NCBI GenBank assembly: GCA_036003885.1 | Contig: DASYSA010000597.1 | Span: 1-9,416, forward strand | Reading direction: 5' to 3' | Source: DASYSA01 sp036003885 | Lineage (GTDB): Bacteria; Acidobacteriota; Blastocatellia; UBA7656 | Length of the DNA: 9,416 nucleotides | Shown here: piece after piece, positions 1 through 6,519 of the stretch | Position numbering within the stretch: the first letter of the stretch is position 1 | How the letters are laid out: every line of letters begins with the position of its first letter | Position numbers and translations under genes: made by a program | The notes under the pieces: model-generated | Told to the model about the DNA's origin: nothing | What the model saw: only the letters and a program-made list of their open reading frames with translations | The model's database searches: none

Positions 1-80
1 TAACGCGGCGGCCGAGCCATCACATCGCCAAGGTGCTCAACATAGTCGGCTGGTTCGATAGGCACAAAGCAAAGCCTTGA
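1..80 (+). CDS. C-terminal end of an upstream gene (partial), possibly an S9-type hydrolase
   Basis: Reading from base 3, an open frame gives 25 residues and ends at TGA 78-80. The 5' part lies outside the window. The tail contains HHIAKVLNIVGWFDRH, and a helix ending in WFD-basic-basic is typical of the C-terminus of prolyl-oligopeptidase (S9) and related alpha/beta hydrolases. That family suggestion is inference from a very short piece. The stop lies 32 bases before the ATG of the next gene on the same strand, so the two could be co-transcribed. That the frame is coding is moderately sure; the function is weak. Confidence 0.5.
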   Translation, partial: TRRPSHHIAKVLNIVGWFDRHKAKP

Positions 81-112
81 GAGAGCAGGCTTACAACGGA
101 GTTGGAGGAGAC

Positions 113-1651
113 ATGAATACCAGGCTTCAACGTGTTCTGCAGATCGGATTCCTGATTAGCATTCTGATTGCGGGACCTTCGCTTCGATCATCAGACGCGT
201 CCGCAGGCGCTGACGACTTCGATATAGTCATCCTCAACGGCCGAGTCATCGACCCCGAGTCGAAGCTTGATGCAGTGCGCAACATAGGCATCACCGGCGG
301 CAAGATTCAGGCTGTCGCTGCCAAAACGATGCGCGGGCGCAGCACAATTCTCGCCAGCGGACTGGTCGTCTCTCCCGGCTTCATCGACCTTCACTCTCAC
401 GGCCAGGACGAAGAGAACTATCGCTTCAAAGCTATGGACGGGGTGACGACGGCGCTCGAGCTCGAAGTCGGCGTGGCCGATGTCGATCGCTGGTACGGCG
501 AACGCGAAGGCAAAGCTCTGGTGAACTATGGCGCAAGTATAGGCCACATTCCCACACGGATGGCCGTGATGCGGGACCCGGGCACCTTTCTCCCAAGCGG
601 AGACGCTGCTCACCGCGAAGCTTCGAATGATGAGATCGCTCAGATAAGTCAGCGCATTGAACAGGGCTTGAAGCGGGGCGCGCTGGCGGTTGGATTCGGA
701 ATCAACTATACAGAGGCCGCTTCGCGGTGGGAGATTCTGGAGATGTTTCGCGTCGCAGCCAGGTTGGGCGCTACCTGTTTCGTTCACGTGCGCTACGCAG
801 GGATGAAGGAGCCGGCAAGCTGCGTATCAGCGCTCGAGGAGGTGCTGGCGGCGGCCGCCCTGACCGGCGCTTCTTTGCATGTCGTCCACATTACCAGTAT
901 CGGGCTCAGCGCCACACCCCGGCTCTTACAGATGATCGCCGAGGCCCGGGCCCGCGGCCTCGACGTGACGACAGAATGCTATCCCTACACTGCGACACAG
1001 ACGCGCATCGAGACCGCGATCTATGATGAAGGCTGGCAGGAAAAGCTGGGTATCGACTACAAAGATCTGCAGTGGGTCGAAACAGGCGAGAGGCTTACGG
1101 CGGAGAGCTTCGCGCGATATCGGAAGTCCGGCGGTATGGTGATCGGCCATTCAATTCCCGAAGAGATTGCCCGCACGGCTGTTTCAAATCCCATTGTCAT
1201 GATCGCGAGCGACGGCGACATACAGAAAGGCAAGGGACATCCTCGTGGCGCCGGCACCTTCGCGCGGGTCCTGGGCAGGTACGTGCGCGAGCAGAAGGCT
1301 TTGAGTCTGATGGACGCCCTGGCCAAGATGACTGTCATGCCTGCGCGGCGACTTGAGCGAGTCGATCCGGAGATGAAGAACAAAGGGCGCATTCGCGTTG
1401 GGGCTGATGCGGACGTCACCATCTTCGATCCCGACCGCGTAATAGACAAAGCGACTTTTGAAGGCCCGCCGCGGTACTCGGAAGGCATAAAGTATGTGCT
1501 GGTGAATGGCGTGGGTGTCGTGAAAGAGGGACAGTTGCAAAGCGGAGTTGCGCCCGGCCGCGCCGTCAGGGGAAGAGGGGGAAATCAGAGGTCAGAAGTC
1601 AGAGGTCAGAAGTCAGGGAGCAGGGTTGGGAGCCTGACTTCTGACTTCTGA
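113..1651 (+). CDS. Exported amidohydrolase, N-acyl-D-amino-acid deacylase type
   Basis: This is a 512-residue member of the metal-dependent amidohydrolase superfamily, closest by motif to D-aminoacylases, which remove the acyl group from N-acyl-D-amino acids. ATG 113 is chosen because GGAGGAG (104-110) precedes it and a signal peptide follows: basic start, hydrophobic residues 9-21, likely cleavage near ASAGA 29-33. A TTG at 77 is open but would bury the signal. A beta-sandwich start (NGRVIDPES, 42-50) precedes the metal motif DLHSH (H94, H96). Further likely ligands are H225 (FVHVRY), H256 or H259 (HVVHITS) and D367 (ASDGD). HPRGAGTFARVLGRYVRE (376-393) is very characteristic of D-aminoacylases. 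GxADxxxFD near 430-439 closes the fold. The exact substrate is unknown. Residues 492-512 are encoded by an intergenic-type repeat, and the stop lies in its right arm, so the C-terminus appears modified. Confidence 0.88.
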   Translation: MNTRLQRVLQIGFLISILIAGPSLRSSDASAGADDFDIVILNGRVIDPESKLDAVRNIGITGGKIQAVAAKTMRGRSTILASGLVVSPGFIDLHSHGQDEENYRFKAMDGVTTALELEVGVADVDRWYGEREGKALVNYGASIGHIPTRMAVMRDPGTFLPSGDAAHREASNDEIAQISQRIEQGLKRGALAVGFGINYTEAASRWEILEMFRVAARLGATCFVHVRYAGMKEPASCVSALEEVLAAAALTGASLHVVHITSIGLSATPRLLQMIAEARARGLDVTTECYPYTATQTRIETAIYDEGWQEKLGIDYKDLQWVETGERLTAESFARYRKSGGMVIGHSIPEEIARTAVSNPIVMIASDGDIQKGKGHPRGAGTFARVLGRYVREQKALSLMDALAKMTVMPARRLERVDPEMKNKGRIRVGADADVTIFDPDRVIDKATFEGPPRYSEGIKYVLVNGVGVVKEGQLQSGVAPGRAVRGRGGNQRSEVRGQKSGSRVGSLTSDF

Positions 1652-1669
1652 CCTCTGACTTCTGACCTC
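1588..1669. repeat. 29-bp perfect inverted repeat built from 7-bp units
   Basis: The left arm 1588-1616 and right arm 1641-1669 are exact reverse complements, separated by 24 bases (1617-1640). Each arm is made of alternating 7-mers AGGTCAG and AAGTCAG, so the sequence is both tandem and inverted. One further unit, CTGACTT, sits at 1634-1640 just inside the right arm. In RNA this would fold into a very stable hairpin. The amidohydrolase stop TGA (1649-1651) lies in the right arm. No T-run follows, so a classic terminator is not supported. It resembles dispersed intergenic repeats rather than a gene part, but copy number elsewhere cannot be judged here. Confidence 0.85.
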
Positions 1670-1719
1670 TCTGGCCCATGGCACCTAACCCCTGCTATAA
1701 ACCTTCAGTGAGGTGAGCG

Positions 1720-2223
1720 TTGCCAAAGAGTCATCACAGGAAATCCGGTAAGCGCCGGAGCAATACCAGGAGTACCTACTCCCAAAAAGCTTCGCCTTCG
1801 ACCACCAAAGTAATCGCGCTTGGCGTGATCGTTGGCCTCGTCATTCTGGGCGCCGCCTTCTTTGTGTTCCGCCCCGGCGGCAATGAGATCAAGACGGCAT
1901 CCGGTCTCAAATATGTCGACTTAGTGAAAGGCACTGGAGCGAGTCCCCAGAATGGTCAGAATGTTACGGTGAATTACACGGGAAGGCTCGCGGACGGCAC
2001 GAAATTCGACAGCTCGTTCGACCAGGGCGAGCCCTCGACTTTTCGACTGGCCACGGACTCCGTCATCAAGGGATGGGTTGAAGGATTAATGACGATGAGA
2101 GTCGGCGGTAAACGGAAGCTCATCATTCCGCCGGAGCTCGCATATGGCGCCGCGGGGCGTCCGCCTAAGGTACCGCCCAATGCCACTCTCACTTTCGAGA
2201 TCGAGTTGCTCAGAGCGCAGTGA
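1720..2223 (+). CDS. Membrane-anchored FKBP-type peptidyl-prolyl cis-trans isomerase
   Basis: The product has 167 residues and interconverts cis and trans peptidyl-prolyl bonds, helping proteins fold. The start is TTG 1720 with GAGGTGAG at 1710-1717 just upstream; the next upstream GTG in frame is followed by a stop. Residues 1-30 are strongly basic and polar, 31-50 form one hydrophobic helix, and 56-167 are a single FKBP domain. By the positive-inside rule the domain lies outside the cytoplasm. All the classic FKBP pocket residues are visible: Y86, F96, D97, F108, V115, I116, W119, Y142 and F159, so it should be active. The permease gene starts 47 bases downstream on the same strand, and co-transcription is plausible. 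A role in folding exported proteins is inferred from topology. Confidence 0.93.
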   Translation: MPKSHHRKSGKRRSNTRSTYSQKASPSTTKVIALGVIVGLVILGAAFFVFRPGGNEIKTASGLKYVDLVKGTGASPQNGQNVTVNYTGRLADGTKFDSSFDQGEPSTFRLATDSVIKGWVEGLMTMRVGGKRKLIIPPELAYGAAGRPPKVPPNATLTFEIELLRAQ

Positions 2224-2270
2224 CAGATACAATCCGCGGTCCCTTGATTGGCGGAGCCTGATTCCTCATC

Positions 2271-3704
2271 GTGACGAAACTACTTTTACTGATCGCCGCG
2301 TCGGTCCGCACCAGGCTGCGATGGGCGAGCCGGCATATCTACTCGTGGCTTATTCTTGCGCCGATAGTGGTGGGGCTGGGTTTCGCCACGGTGGCGCAGT
2401 TGGCCGGGCAGTTTGATCCTCGAAGCCTCAAGCCCTCCGTCTTGCTATGCCTGGCCGCGGCATTTGATCTCAGCGTGATCGGGATCAGCCTCTCTCGCGC
2501 CACGGCCGAGATCTACCATGTTCGCCGGCCCGAATCGCAGTTCGAGGCTTTGCCGATTGCGCACGCCACTCATCTGCACGCCGCGCTGATAGCCCGACTT
2601 GCGCGAACCGCGATCGTGGCTCTGGTTGTCCTGGCCATCATCTCGCGATTCGGGCCCGGCCTGGTGGAAGGCTTGCGAATCGTGCTCCCGCTTGCCCTGT
2701 TCGTCCTCCTCACGGCCCTTGCAGAGATGCTCGCGGCGCTCAACTGGATTCATTGGGGTCACAAGCGTGAAAGGCTCATCGCGTTTGGCGCGGCGGTCAC
2801 CGTACTTTCGACCGCTCTTCTTGCCGGCTTGATGGTGATGGATATTCTGGGATTCAGCAGGCCGCGAAATAATGTGCTCTGGCCGGCGCTAAGCATAGCG
2901 TCGGCGGCAATGCTCTACCTCTTGATTCGCATATCACATGCGCGGTGGCGCGCTTCAGACGTCGAGTACGCCAATCGCCTTCAACGAGGCGGCCGTGCCG
3001 GTGTCGTTTTGATTCGCGCGCTCACCAGCCGTCTCGGCTCGATCGTTCGAGCTCAGGTGGCTCGCGACCTGCAACTCACCTTGCGTGGCTTTTCTTCCGC
3101 GGTCTACCTGGCAGTTGCATTCGCGGTGCTCTGGCCGGCGGCTTTGATCACCCTGCTTACGAGCGATTTGTTGCCGCTGGCCCACTTGGGAACCGGATGG
3201 TTGGACGCGACCTGGTTGCCTGTGGTGATGTCGATCAAGATAGCCTGCCTGCTGGCGATCGTGTCGATGGCCGCATTGCTGCCGGTTCTGCTTGGTTACG
3301 AACTGCCGCACTTCTGGCTGGAGCGCGCAGCCGGGACCACGGGATTGGACATGTGGCAAGCGAAGGTCTGGTATGCGCGGTTTGTCAGCATGCCCGCCCC
3401 GCTCGTGGTGTTTGCTGCCGGGTTGCTGACCGGAAAGTCCCCGATGTTCTACGCCTTGCCGCTGTTGGCTGAATGCTTATGGATGTGGTGGCTCGTGAGT
3501 TCGATTATCGGAGCTCTTTCATTTGAGATACCAGCCAGACCCGGGCTCGGCGTTATCCTTGTTGTTATGGTTGGACTGACAGCCGGTGTCCTGACTGCGA
3601 TGGCGTGGCCGGTTGGGTTGTTGATCTACGTACAGGCTATGCACTCGCTGACTGATCGCGGCCGCCAACGTGCGCGATACTACTTGACCATGGGGGAGGA
3701 TTGA
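2271..3704 (+). CDS. ABC-2-type transporter permease, polytopic membrane protein
   Basis: This is a 477-residue very hydrophobic protein with about 12 predicted membrane helices, roughly at 25-45, 56-74, 107-125, 134-157, 169-192, 203-220, 276-297, 315-342, 372-387, 391-416, 424-443 and 445-458. It is recognised as a permease mainly because its stop overlaps the start of an ABC ATPase gene and because the size and helix number fit ABC-2 export permeases. The cytoplasmic stretch 346-370 (ending in LDMWQAKVWYAR) resembles the coupling segment between helices in such permeases. The start is GTG 2271; the only Shine-Dalgarno-like site is GGAG at 2253-2256, rather far away, so translation may be weak or coupled to the upstream gene. 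The substrate cannot be told from sequence. Confidence 0.75.
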   Translation: MTKLLLLIAASVRTRLRWASRHIYSWLILAPIVVGLGFATVAQLAGQFDPRSLKPSVLLCLAAAFDLSVIGISLSRATAEIYHVRRPESQFEALPIAHATHLHAALIARLARTAIVALVVLAIISRFGPGLVEGLRIVLPLALFVLLTALAEMLAALNWIHWGHKRERLIAFGAAVTVLSTALLAGLMVMDILGFSRPRNNVLWPALSIASAAMLYLLIRISHARWRASDVEYANRLQRGGRAGVVLIRALTSRLGSIVRAQVARDLQLTLRGFSSAVYLAVAFAVLWPAALITLLTSDLLPLAHLGTGWLDATWLPVVMSIKIACLLAIVSMAALLPVLLGYELPHFWLERAAGTTGLDMWQAKVWYARFVSMPAPLVVFAAGLLTGKSPMFYALPLLAECLWMWWLVSSIIGALSFEIPARPGLGVILVVMVGLTAGVLTAMAWPVGLLIYVQAMHSLTDRGRQRARYYLTMGED

Positions 3705-4420
3705 CCCTGAGTCTCATATCAGCCGAAGTCATTACCAAGCGATACGGAAAGCTTGTTGCCGTTGATGAGGTCAGCCTCTCGGTATCGGCGGGAGAGATCT
3801 ATGCTCTTGTCGGCGCGAACGGAGCCGGAAAGTCTACGTTGATCCGCGCGATCGTCGGCATCAGCGATCCCGACAGCGGGCAAGTCATGATCTGCGGTGA
3901 AAATCTCGCTCACCAGTTACCCGCGACCAAAAGGCACATTGGTTATCTGCCCGAGGAGTTGATCTTCTACGACCAGCTCACGGGGGTAGAGTACCTACGT
4001 CTGGTCGCCGGGCTCAAAGAAGCGGATTCCGCGCACATCGAATCTGAAATCGAGTTCTTCGAATTGAGCCGAGTCGCCGATAAACTGGTTGGAGGGTTCT
4101 CACTCGGCATGCGCAAGAAGCTTGGGCTGGCCGCGGCGATGCTTGGATCTCCCGAAGTCCTGGTGCTGGACGAGCCGCTCAACGGGTTGGATGTCGAGAT
4201 GATGCGCAAGCTGAGGCTGAGGCTTCAGGCAGAACGAGAGAAGGAAAGAGCGATGTTGATCTCGTCACACGTAATGAGCTTCGTCGAGCGCATCAGCGAC
4301 CGTGTGGGCATCATGCGAGCGGGCCGTGTGGTAGCAGAAGGCTCGCCTACCGAGCTGAGGGCGACGACGGGACTTTCTGCCGCACCGTTTGAAGATGTGT
4401 TCTTTCAACTTGCGGGGTAG
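3701..4420 (+). CDS. ABC transporter ATP-binding protein (ABC-2 exporter type)
   Basis: This 239-residue single nucleotide-binding domain powers export by the membrane protein encoded just upstream. Motifs in order: A-loop region near Y15, Walker A GANGAGKST (38-46), Q-loop position replaced by glutamate in GYLPEE (81-86), signature FSLGMRKKL (133-141) in place of LSGGQ, Walker B VLVLDEP (153-159), D-loop NGLD (161-164) and H-loop H190 (LISSH). YLPEE and SLGM variants are usual in the CcmA-like ABC-2 subfamily, so it should be functional. TTG 3701-3703 overlaps the permease stop 3702-3704, which suggests translational coupling. The strong GGGGGAGGA (3692-3700) abuts that TTG; the in-frame CTG at 3707 has better spacing (7 bases after GGAGG) and could be the real start, giving 237 residues. 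Confidence 0.93.
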   Translation: MTLSLISAEVITKRYGKLVAVDEVSLSVSAGEIYALVGANGAGKSTLIRAIVGISDPDSGQVMICGENLAHQLPATKRHIGYLPEELIFYDQLTGVEYLRLVAGLKEADSAHIESEIEFFELSRVADKLVGGFSLGMRKKLGLAAAMLGSPEVLVLDEPLNGLDVEMMRKLRLRLQAEREKERAMLISSHVMSFVERISDRVGIMRAGRVVAEGSPTELRATTGLSAAPFEDVFFQLAG

Positions 4421-4428
4421 ACGGGATC

Positions 4429-4551
4429 AATCCGCTAATCTCGCGAATAAACGCCAATCAGGAAGGAAGAGTATTGCGGATCAGAACTGTTGATACCTTT
4501 CTGTTTGCTTTGGGGCAGTCCCTTAGCGAAGATTCGCGTCATTCGCGGATT
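4429..4551. repeat. Degenerate 20-bp inverted repeat in a convergent gap
   Basis: The 136-bp gap between the ATPase stop (4420) and the end of the crotonase gene (4557) contains 4429-4448 and 4532-4551, which match as reverse complements at 17 of 20 positions (AATCCGCnAATnnCGCGAAT). The arms are 83 bases apart and are near-symmetric about the middle of the gap. There is no T-run, and the distance is long for a terminator. It may be an ageing repeat or mobile-element remnant. No ORF is supported between the arms. Confidence 0.6.
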
Positions 4552-4556
4552 GTATT

Positions 4557-5321
4557 TCACTTCTTAAGGAAGCGCTCGACGCCCCGCTTGCAGTCCTCGG
4601 TCATTCTCGTGATCGCATTCAGTTGAACGCCGGCCTCGAGGGCTGCTTCAAATGTCATCGAGTCCATGTGATAGAGCAGACTCTTGGCCAACATGACGGC
4701 CGAAGCAGACTTGGCCGCCATCTGTGCTACGTACTCATCGACCTTTGCCTCGAACTCATCGTCGGGGAAGACCCGGTTAATCAGTCCGATGTCCGCGGCC
4801 TCTTGAGCGCTCATGATTTCACCCTTTGTGATCAGCTCGAACGCTCGCTTCTCAGATACGGAGCGGCGAAGGACCGCCATGACCATCGCAGGGATGAACC
4901 CAATGTTTACTTCGGGGTATCCGAACTGAGCCGACCGAGCTGCCAGAATAATGTCGCAGGCAGTGGCCAACCCGCAGCCGCCTGCGAGCGCGCGGCCCCG
5001 AACCACTGCGATTATGGGCCGAGGATGCCGCCGCAGGCTCACAAACAACTCGGCAAAATGGCGGGCGTCGGCAACGTTCTCCATGACCGTGGCTTCGCTG
5101 ATCCGGCGAAGCGCGGCCAGATCGGCCCCCGAGCAGAAATCCTTGCCGGCTCCCGAGATGACGACGACGCGAACGTTATCGTCTGTAGCGGCCTTGTCGA
5201 CTGCGTCTTTGACTTCAGCGATTATCTCGGCGTCGAGCGCGTTTCGCTTATCGGGCCGGTTCAGGGTTATGCGGGCCGCCCCTCGATCGACCGAGGAAAG
5301 AATCTTTTGATAATCAGTCAT
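4557..5321 (-). CDS. Enoyl-CoA hydratase/isomerase (crotonase) family protein
   Basis: This is a 254-residue crotonase-fold protein of the usual family length. Such enzymes hydrate enoyl-CoA thioesters or carry out related acyl-CoA chemistry in fatty-acid or branched-chain amino-acid breakdown in the cytoplasm. Visible motifs: NRPDKRNALD (21-30), the oxyanion-hole loop DFCSGADL (61-68), the second loop GRALAGGCGLATACD (109-123), and FGYPEVNIGFIP (133-144) with E137 at the second catalytic Glu position of rat mitochondrial hydratase. The first catalytic Glu position (E144 in rat) is Gly117 here. Some crotonases, including methylglutaconyl-CoA hydratase-like ones from leucine breakdown, also have Gly there, so the substrate is not certain. 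The start is ATG 5321-5319 with only a weak GAAG upstream. It is monocistronic, divergent from the secreted-protein gene. Confidence 0.92.
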   Translation of the reverse strand: MTDYQKILSSVDRGAARITLNRPDKRNALDAEIIAEVKDAVDKAATDDNVRVVVISGAGKDFCSGADLAALRRISEATVMENVADARHFAELFVSLRRHPRPIIAVVRGRALAGGCGLATACDIILAARSAQFGYPEVNIGFIPAMVMAVLRRSVSEKRAFELITKGEIMSAQEAADIGLINRVFPDDEFEAKVDEYVAQMAAKSASAVMLAKSLLYHMDSMTFEAALEAGVQLNAITRMTEDCKRGVERFLKK

Positions 5322-5490
5322 AGGCTTCGGGTGGATCTGAAGGACGTTATCAAACTGCCGACGCGAGAATCAAGAGAAGGGGGTCAGGCCCTCGATTCCA
5401 CGATTCTTAACTCGGTGGGGTCAGACCCTCGATTCCACGATTCTGATTTCAGAGATTCATCTATGAACCACAAACCACGGTAGGAGTCTT
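5322..5490. promoter_or_regulatory. Divergent intergenic region with presumed back-to-back promoters
   Basis: These 169 bp separate the starts of the - strand crotonase gene and the + strand secreted-protein gene, so promoters for both should lie here. I cannot pick convincing -35/-10 pairs on either strand. The right end carries TAGGAG (5481-5486), a good ribosome-binding site four bases before ATG 5491. The centre is taken up by two 28-bp direct repeats, listed separately. The placement of promoters is inferred from gene orientation only. Confidence 0.4.
5380..5444. repeat. Two 28-bp direct repeats beginning GGGGTCAGRCCC
   Basis: Copies at 5380-5407 and 5417-5444 match at 27 of 28 bases; the only difference is G5388 versus A5425. 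The start-to-start distance is 37 bp. Each copy opens with GGGGTCAGRCCC, whose GGGT and RCCC parts can pair around a three-base loop (the G variant still pairs by G-U wobble), and each ends with an internal direct repeat CGATTC-CA-CGATTC. Short GGGTCAGACCC-type palindromes are known to me as dispersed intergenic repeats in many bacteria, sometimes linked to REP-type elements; that link is not shown by this window. Confidence 0.85.
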
Positions 5491-6009
5491 ATGACAAGAC
5501 ACGGTTTCCAAAACATATTCACGGTCTTCCTGCTCCTGGTCGCTATTGTTTCTCTTCGCGCCGGCTCGAGTGGCTCACCAGTTCTACAAGCGCAAGGCCA
5601 GGTCTGCGGCAACCCATACGCGAAGTGCCCGACCAGCTTTCCTTTCGAGCCTCACGACTTGCCCTTCGTCATCAAAGGCAAAGTTCAGTTCAAGGAGTAC
5701 GAGTCAAACTACTTTTATGCCGTCGTACTGAAGAGCGTCAAAGCGGAGAAGGATGGAGGGGATTGTGCCTTTGTCTCTGAGGAAGAGCGGTTGGGGGTGC
5801 AACGCCTGTTGCCCGGGAACAAGGTCTTCGCCTCCCGATGTGCGCCCGACTCGCAGATTCTTTATGACGGCGTGAATCGGGACTACAACATTCTCGGAGT
5901 CTACGGCGGCGACACAAAATCCGCGGCCGAAAAAGTGTTGCGGCAATTGAAGTCACGCTATCCGGACGCGAACCTAAGACGCATCCGTGTGATCAGAGGA
6001 ATCACTTGA
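5491..6009 (+). CDS. Secreted hypothetical protein with four cysteines
   Basis: This is a 172-residue protein I do not recognise with certainty. ATG 5491 follows TAGGAG (5481-5486). Residues 1-36 look like a signal peptide: TRH, hydrophobic core 9-23, then a small-residue, Q-rich stretch with possible cleavage near LQAQG (32-36). The mature part has C39, C46, C92 and C117, enough for two disulfides, consistent with a periplasmic or secreted location. A central GKVQFKEYESNYFYAVVLKS (63-82) looks like beta strands. The C-terminus, YNILGVYGGDTKSAAEKVLR onward to RRIRVI (132-168), has the beta-alpha-beta rhythm and small-residue pattern of SPOR-like domains, in which GxYxxxxxAxxxLxxLKxxYPxA is common. 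SPOR membership is a weak inference. It stands alone, and a cluster of hairpins follows its stop. Confidence 0.8.
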   Translation: MTRHGFQNIFTVFLLLVAIVSLRAGSSGSPVLQAQGQVCGNPYAKCPTSFPFEPHDLPFVIKGKVQFKEYESNYFYAVVLKSVKAEKDGGDCAFVSEEERLGVQRLLPGNKVFASRCAPDSQILYDGVNRDYNILGVYGGDTKSAAEKVLRQLKSRYPDANLRRIRVIRGIT

Positions 6010-6019
6010 TTCAACCACT

Positions 6020-6097
6020 CCGTTGTTGCGGTACTACAGAGATCCGGTCAACGGCCCCGGGAGGCAGGCCTGCTCCTCAGCCGGACCTCCGCGGCTG
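6020..6097. repeat. Cluster of three GC-rich hairpins after the secreted-protein gene
   Basis: Starting 11 bases after the stop at 6009, three inverted repeats follow one another: CCGTTG (6020-6025) with CAACGG (6049-6054); the 10-bp palindrome GCAGGCCTGC (6064-6073); and CAGCCG (6078-6083) with CGGCTG (6092-6097), loop of eight. None is followed by a T-run. They could slow transcription or protect the 3' end of the mRNA, or be a REP-like element. The individual stems are directly visible; a joint function is inference. Confidence 0.5.
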
Positions 6098-6519
6098 CGA
6101 CGCTATCGGACGAGGCACGAAGAATAATGGCGCCGGGCTGACGACTCCTGGAGCGAATGATCACAAGACTTAATCCGTTATACGCTCTGCATTCTTTAGC
6201 CTTGAATAGCAAGTTCTGGCGAATCCATCCAAAAGTCGGGGGAGATCGTGATCCCAATCCTACAGCAGCGTTTGTTCGCTCACGCATTATCACAGAACTG
6301 TACCAGTCCGGCTCGCGACACTTCGCGCTTTTCCTCGCTCTTTAGATCTCGAACAACCTCTCTATCACCGCTCAACTCAGTCACTTAGTTCAGACTCCAG
6401 CATGTTCGCTCGGTAAGACTCTGCGGGCGGCACGACCGTTGCTCAGATCATTTGCGTGGCTGGTCAGACGCAGGATCACAACAGCCGGATCACCAATGAA
6501 CAATGGAAGAGGAGTTCTT
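6098..6519. other. Gene-poor stretch, no convincing coding region
   Basis: Together with the hairpin cluster before it, this leaves about 510 bp between two + strand genes with no convincing gene. Small frames exist (for example 6157-6345, 62 codons), but their codon use is not GC-biased at third positions like the neighbours, and the product has no recognisable motif. No tRNA-like or rRNA-like fold was noticed. The last part must hold the promoter of the DUF2934 gene, but I could not identify reliable -35/-10 boxes. A small RNA cannot be excluded. Confidence 0.4.

Noticed and set aside
77..112. Upstream TTG start of the amidohydrolase
   Set aside because: It would put 12 residues before a normal signal peptide and overlap the previous stop; ATG 113 has the ribosome-binding site.
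191..787. 198-codon - strand frame inside the amidohydrolase gene
   Set aside because: It is a shadow of a well-supported amidohydrolase; no ribosome site or motif.
1588..1669. CRISPR-like array from regularly repeated 7-mers
   Set aside because: Units are 7 bp, directly adjacent, without spacers, and arranged as an inverted repeat, so it is not a CRISPR array.
2945..3472. 175-codon + strand frame inside the permease gene
   Set aside because: It is a shifted frame of the permease, Arg/Gly/Ala-rich as expected for out-of-frame GC-rich DNA, with no domain.
4623..5483. 286-codon open frame on the + strand opposite the crotonase gene
   Set aside because: It is antisense to a clear crotonase with all family motifs; its own product has no recognisable domain and runs on through the repeat region.
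6157..6345. 62-codon + strand ORF with GGAG three bases before its ATG
   Set aside because: Third-position GC is much lower than in neighbouring genes, the product has no motif, and the ribosome site is too close; kept as non-coding.
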